In this document: one piece after another, positions 58,190 through 64,000 of the stretch
Numbering within the stretch: position 1 is the stretch's first letter
How the letters are laid out: each line of letters begins with the position of its first letter
NCBI GenBank assembly: GCA_030765065.1
Contig: CM060986.1
Span: forward strand, 77,431,573 to 77,495,572
Length of the DNA stretch: 64,000 nt
DNA from: Deroplatys truncata
Taxonomy: Eukaryota; Arthropoda; Insecta; Mantodea; Mantidae
Direction of reading: 5' to 3'
Program-made: the position numbers and the translations under genes
The notes under the pieces: generated by a model
What the model was told of the DNA's origin: nothing
Database searches by the model: none
Seen by the model: the letters and a program-made list of their open reading frames with translations, nothing else

Positions 58190-59629
58190 CTAGTAGGCAG
58201 ACTGAGTTTACTTGGTGAACATATCAACGAATAGAGTGCTTTATGGTCTATGCGCATGTTAAGGGGACAAGGTAGTCTGAACACATGGAAATTACACCTT
58301 AAGTGTGTTAAATGACCACTACTCTTAACATTCTTAATGTTTTTTCCAGGAAATTTTTATTAATTATTCTATAAATCATGGTGATGGCTTATATAATTCA
58401 GTCCGTAAGAATTATTTCGTTCAGTAGAAAAATAATAAAATTTACTCTTAAAACATGTGAATTCATGTACCTTTTCCTCTGATACTACTTGCAATACAGA
58501 ATCACACTTTGGAATGCTTGTTCTTGGTGTAATCAGTTATCTTCCGGAACCTCAACTATTTAGTTATGTATATCAATTCACTATAAATTGAAAAAAGTTG
58601 TTTGCAAAGTCAAAAAAGTAAGAATGTGGAACATTTACAATGTTGTTGCTTTCTTAATATCACTAATACGCATTATAAACTTGTGATTGTAGTTATGAAA
58701 CTTTACCTATGTGTTGTATACATGTACTGAAAATTTCAGCTCTCTACCTCTCCTACTTTCTGAGAAAAAGATGCATAAATATCCATAAATGTTGTTTTGA
58801 GAAAACTGAATTGAAAGTTTGAACATTAAAATTCTAACGCACTTCAGTATATCCCAGGGTCATAATCATCTGCACAATCATTCCTGGATTACTTCAGCAT
58901 TTCTGATTGCCTTCTCTTAATCCTGGCCGCTTTTGTTGGTTGCTGGACTGCTCGTTGGGCATGATATACTCCTTCATTGTTGAAAGATACAAAAATGTTC
59001 TAAAAAGGGGCGTTGCCTCACAGCTTTGAACGAATGCAGACTAGCATTTAAATCGTATTTAAATGCCTTTAAGACCTCTTAACCCCCCAAAACTATATAT
59101 TTCCTGAAACTGGAAATAAGAGAGATTTTATTAGTACCTAAAACCAAAAATGTTATTTTTGACCGTTTCAGAATACCTTGTTCTCTTAAGCAAATGGTTT
59201 TTGGTTAGCGTTCCTCAGTTCATGAATTTCGTGCTGCACGATTAGATTACCATGGCCAAAGGACAAATTATTTAATTGAGAATAGTATTCTGTCTCCGGT
59301 GATACAAAAAGTTTCCTACAGGACACAGCTGTTGCTGTTGATAAGTTCAGCATTTACGTCCTGGTTTGTCGTATTTATTGTATAAAATAAATTAATAAGG
59401 AAAGCATTTGTTAGTCGTGGAACAGTCCAGGCATTGCACTAACCAAATAGGAAATATTTTGTGAAACGCAATGCAATAAAACCAGCATTAACTACAACAC
59501 TACAAGAATTTCACTAATAAAACAGTATTATATCCTACAGCTAATTATGAAGTTCATTACTCGTAGGAGATTACGTTTTATGGACCAATAATTTATTCTT
59601 GGCTATAGATTGTACGTATAATGGTAATT
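58190..59629. other. No gene found
   Basis: AT-rich with no long frames, terminal repeats or tRNA-like motifs. Confidence 0.5.
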
Positions 59630-59637
59630 GTGTAGAG

Positions 59638-59792
59638 CATGGGTGGCAAAAACGCCTTCCTTCCGCGAGTCTCCAAATATGCACCACGCACTGCATCACT
59701 CAGCAGCATGTGAAAAACAAAGGGACAGTGGCAGAGAGAGAACGGCGCCTGCGAGTCAAAGTGACTCGCGAGTCCCGTTTTCGCCACCTCTG
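59638..59792 (-). mobile_element. hAT-type MITE (copy B) with 8-bp target duplication
   Basis: 155 bp with inverted ends CATGGGTGGCAAAAACG and CGTTTTCGCCACCTCTG, flanked by identical GTGTAGAG (59630-59637 and 59793-59800). An 8-bp duplication and CA(R)GGGTGGC-type ends fit a non-autonomous hAT element. It is the opposite orientation of copy A at 48447. Confidence 0.78.
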
Positions 59793-59946
59793 GTGTAGAG
59801 CATGGGATAGAGTAATATTTCACATATTACCTCCCTTATGGTTAAACTGCAGCTTAAAATAATCGTGGATTTATAAAATTACTTTCCTAAGCAGTGTACA
59901 TTAGTTAAATAATATATTTGATTAGCGCACCATAAATACTGTAATT

Positions 59947-61052
59947 ACTTTCTTTATTTTCTGACTGACTTACCTAAAGTAGGTAGAGGAAGCATTGTAT
60001 TCCATACAAAAATTTTATATAGAAACTTCAAGTAAATGGTGTCCCCAGAATCCAAAAATATTTTCAGAAAAGAGTCTCTGTATGTGTGTGCGCGTGTGTC
60101 TGTGAAAGCATAACTTTAAAACTGAAAATACCAGACACGAAAATGTTTATACTTTCTTAACATGGCTCTAACAACTGATTAAAATATCGAATGTTAAGAT
60201 ATTTAAGTGTCTAATTCAATGTTTATCCTGTTCAATCTGAGTTAATTTTATATAATTTTGTATTAGTGGTAAACCCTTAGGATTAGACAAAAGTAACTAT
60301 GCAAAGAATAAAATCTCGTTAAAACACAATTTAATTCAAAGTAACTCTTTTGTAGTTTAGAAATTTGTTTCTATTGATTTGAAAACTTCAATACATATTA
60401 TTTTTAAACGCTAAGACACCATATTTTTGTTTGTGATATCATGGAAAATGTATGGATTTTTAGGGCTAGCATATAACGACCCGCTTTTAAAAAAATTGAC
60501 TATCTCTTCAAACCCTGTATCTCTCTTGTACCCACAATAAGATTTGTAGCAAAACTGTTTCTGCAATAATTTATTCATTCATTCATTATCTGTGTTCCCT
60601 CCTCTTAAGTAGGACTTACATCCCCCAGGACTTACAAGCGCATGCCTGGGGTCAGAGGCCCATCGAGGAGCAGACACTCGTGGATCAGACAGAACATCCA
60701 GGATGGGATGAAGGAAGTAGATGAAACGAAATGTTGGTGAAATGGATAAAAGGAAAGGTGATGATGGAGCAGTTGGTGGAATGAATGGCGGGGGAAACCG
60801 GAGAACCCGGAGAAAACCCGCCCAGACGCCGCTTCGTCCACCACAAATCCCACATGCAGGTCCCTGGGATTGAACCTGGGCCGCCTCGGTGGGAGGCGAG
60901 TGGTCTAACCACTCGGCCACCGCGCCGCCTCTGCAATAATTTACCATGATTAAAATAAAGTATACAGAAAAATAAGCCTTTTAGGAGTGCTTTGCAGAAG
61001 AGAGATACAGTAAATGATAGAGGGTAGAAAAAGTAATGTGATTGTAACATAA
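59947..61052 (+). mobile_element. HINE-like repeat (copy 21) with nested SINE
   Basis: The start actttctttattttctgactg is diverged. GT-rich stretch at about 60078-60102; 'ttaagatatttaagtg' near 60195; 'tgactatctcttcaaaccc' near 60500. The 3' end (agaaaaagtaatgtgattgtaacat) is near 61027-61052. Interrupted by the SINE at 60574. Confidence 0.65.
60574..60929 (-). mobile_element. tRNA-headed SINE, 356 bp, with 14-bp target duplication
   Basis: Identical TCTGCAATAATTTA flanks it (60560-60573 and 60930-60943). In minus orientation it starts with a leucine-type tRNA-like head: GGTGGCCGAGTGGTTAGACC (A box) and GGTTCAATCCC (B box). The body follows, then a tail of TGAA-type repeats (complement of attcattcattca at about 60573-60588). 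Shorter than, and distinct from, the 510-bp SINEs. Confidence 0.82.
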
Positions 61053-63448
61053 GGTTTTTAATACAAACACATAATAATGCTCGGTTTATAAAGCAATGAC
61101 AAGATAAATCTACGCTTTAGACTGATAATTCTACATAACGTATATGAACATGCTTAGTATAGTGGCATTAAGTTCAGTAAAAACTAAAGGGTTAAAAATA
61201 AATATAGATGAAATCAATATAATTCATATACAGATAATAATTGTAACCTACTATTTTCATTTATAGAATAAAATCAATCTAATGACAATAAATTAATATA
61301 GTTTACAAAATGAATACGTGCTACAAAAGGTATAAATCGAATTTGTTTGTTTGTTTTGTCATATACTGTGTACATATAATTCGTGGTTTATGTGAATAAA
61401 TGTTTGCTATGTCCAGCTCTTCACAACAAATATCTGGTAACATTATTTATCAACGTTCAACACACAGAGAAATATGTATTTGTTTGTACCTCATTTTAGA
61501 GTTTAATGCAGACCGTATTATAACCCGTTTTATTACATTGCTTTGAAATTGCTTTACGTTGTTTTTACTTTACAGCAAAATGAAGCTGTGATTTAAATCT
61601 GACGTAGATGGATGGCCTTTTAGTGTAAATAAAATGGAACGGCTTTCCTTAAAGAGAGGCTAAGTTCTTGTCACTTTGTGGTTTCGTTGGCGAGGTAATG
61701 GATTAAAACGATTTTGTAATTATATCTAGAAGGATTTTATAACACTGCCCTCATCGAAAGAAACACGTTAGTAGTGAAACAGCTATTTATGTTACAATTA
61801 GCAAAAAGAGCTTCAAGCACGAGAAATTAAAATTGTACACCGAATGCTTTCAAGCGTGTTTTATACACACTGTTTTGAACAATTTATACTACCTAAAATA
61901 TGTGTTTATGCTTTAAATAAAATGAAGTTCTTTATTCATTCTGTCGTAGTTTTATTTTATCCCGCGAACTTCTGATGTTAAAGACAACAGAGTATTAGAT
62001 TCGTATGCAAAGAAACAGATTTCACGGTCTTTGAATATGTCGTAGACAGCGGTGATTGTTTTCTGCTATAGAACATAACTAGATCTAGGGAGGAGAAAAT
62101 AATGCAATTTTCAACTTAAATAATGACGTAATTGTAATTTATGTTTTCATTACTGCTAGTGTTCAGTTTTAACCGCGGAAATTTAATGTTCAGCATGCTA
62201 ATTATGGATACCAAAATCGACATTTCGGTACTAAAATAAGAATATAAAATCGTTCTTATGAAACGACTGTCTAGAAATATTTTCCACTCTATTCACATAG
62301 AACCGGGATTTGTTGGAATGAAAAAACTGCATATTTATTTCATTTATTATTCAACCATTTATTGACAAATAATAATAGATGTGATACAAGGGTTAAAAGT
62401 AGGGTTTTATTTTGCGAGTAAAAATGTTTGCGAAACGAAGGCCATAGCCTACGAGCAAAATAAAGCAGTTTTAAGACGTGTGGCATATACCACCTTTTAG
62501 GCAACACTCGACTTTGTGAAATATTAATAAAATAATACTATATTTATTCCTGAAGCTAATAACGTTAATAAAATGAATAACGTTTTAGGTTATAGAAAGC
62601 ACAAGGCTGTTAATATAAGGTATAGTTTGATTCGATAAGTATGGCGATTTGTATTTTGAACAGATAATGCTTAATCATGTAAAAAGTCATAATGAAAAGT
62701 AAAGCCTAATGAAGCCAAGTCGAAAAATTATTAAACATGTGAAAATACAAAGTGTAATTGCCATGTGAAACCAAACTTGGTCACAATGGTGTAGTATAAA
62801 AATGTTATCGCACTAGTGCGATAATGTAAAGCCCTTAGTTCGTGTGCACTGTGTTAAGTCCTACTTTTAGGCCATGCTGTGAAAAAAGGTGTTTTGTGGA
62901 AGTATGATGGTCATGACCAGGTATAAGACTTCTTAAGCAGTTGGCTTCAAGTTATGTACACTCAAACCATTATCATTACAAGGAATAAAAACAGCAGTGA
63001 CTACAAGTGACTGGCGGGTGGGTAAACACGATCTGATGACTGCTGTCTGCAAACGCCAACACGCTGTGTGAGGGATGGGAGTGGCTTGTAACCTGTTAGG
63101 ACCATTGTTAAGACCAGTAACAGTTCAACTTTATTTCCTTTCGTCCTAGCTTTAATGCTTAGAGATCCTACGCCTCGTCATGGTTGTGGCGGGCGATTTA
63201 AGAGGCAGTCATTTGCCTCCATGTTTCTGAAGACGTTCACCATTTTTGCCGACGATTCAAGTTCACATGTTTTTAATTTTTCACCTAGGCATCCTAACTA
63301 CTGAATTATTATATAGTTTAGACAATTATTTTATCACTAAAAGATACCTTTAGGCTTCCGAGAATGGGAGTATTGTTGGGGTGGGGAGTTCAGCAGTACA
63401 ACATACGCCAATATTCTATTCCCAAAAGTCGCCTCCACATAAGTTTTG

Positions 63449-63487
<39 letters not shown>

Positions 63488-64000
63488 GAAGTTTTGTATG
63501 TATTATTAAATTACAATTCTAAATGGCAAAGAACATAAAAGCGTGTTCTAAACCGTGGTAGAATAATTTAATAAGAATATGGGGAGGGTACATTAAACTA
63601 ATTAAATCTTCATTCTAGACTTAAAAGGCACACAAAAAACGTTGTGTAAGTGGTACCGAATTTAATGTGTGTTCTCTGGTTTAAGTCCCAAACATATCTT
63701 TCTCTGATTATTTACTTAACACACGAGTAAAATAGTCACAAAAGGAGTAAAAAAATTCATAAACTACAAAATAACTGTCAAAACTACATAATGTGAATCA
63801 AAATTTAATTTTAACTCTTTTCTACTTTATTTCTTTGTGTAAACGTGTTAGAATACTTCCGCACCGCTCTGCCAAGAAGCCCTAAGAAGGCTAAAGAAGA
63901 TCTGGGGATTCAGATTCACCCAATTTCATGGTATTCAATACATGCGTAGGAGCAAATAATAGGTGTGAATTACAGCTGAAATCTACAGAAAATCAATAAA
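61053..64000. other. No gene; ATT microsatellite
   Basis: About 3 kb of AT-rich sequence without long frames or recognised repeats. A (TTA)n/(ATT)n tract lies at about 63451-63487. Confidence 0.55.

Noticed and set aside
60579-61050. Overlapping 121-122-residue minus-strand frames
   Set aside because: Inside the 356-bp SINE with a perfect 14-bp target duplication and its HINE host.

Overview
This window looks like non-genic DNA from a large, AT-rich arthropod genome, probably an insect. The reasons are arthropod-type transposable elements (a DUF4817-type transposase, mariner, a Ty3/gypsy element without env, Penelope-like GIY-YIG ends), tRNA-headed SINEs, microsatellites and the absence of bacterial gene organisation. 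The species cannot be named from sequence alone. I found no convincing host exon, so almost everything I can support is mobile-element derived, and most coding remnants are broken.

The dominant feature is one non-coding repeat family of about 0.82 to 0.85 kb when complete, seen about 21 times on both strands, mostly truncated. It starts ACTTTCTCTACT after a T run, has an early palindrome and a central GT-rich stretch, carries the inverted complement AGTAGAGAAAGT near its 3' end, then a small hairpin, and ends ...CAGA before another T run. I read this as a Helentron-associated (HINE/DINE-1-like) non-autonomous rolling-circle element. Its copies are the scaffold for nested insertions: another copy of itself (3508-4351), a solo LTR (14331-14863), a complete LTR retrotransposon (19877-28781), a SINE plus a truncated LINE (54700-57136) and another SINE (59947-61052).

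Layout: 1-5 kb has a DUF4817 transposon with its core deleted and nested HINE copies. 5.4-6.1 kb has an IS630-like transposase fragment. 8.2-9.2 kb has a SINE and a Penelope-like 3' end. 10-15.5 kb has HINE copies, a gypsy/ERV-type LTR and a solo LTR. 19-29 kb has a SINE and an 8.9-kb minus-strand Ty3/gypsy element (gag, protease, RT/RNase H, integrase; ATAT target duplication; LTRs about 2.5% different). 29-38 kb has minus-strand HINE copies, an inverted Penelope-like fragment, a TA-flanked MITE and a foldback. 39-48.6 kb has SINEs, a second LTR carrying a 36-bp tandem repeat, a full-length dead mariner and a hAT-type MITE. 49-61 kb has more HINE copies, SINEs, LINE remnants and a second hAT MITE in the opposite direction. 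61-64 kb is featureless apart from an ATT microsatellite.

The genes do not form a pathway. The one coherent gene set is the gag-pro-pol set of the LTR retrotransposon, which is recent but disabled by frame changes and two in-frame stops.
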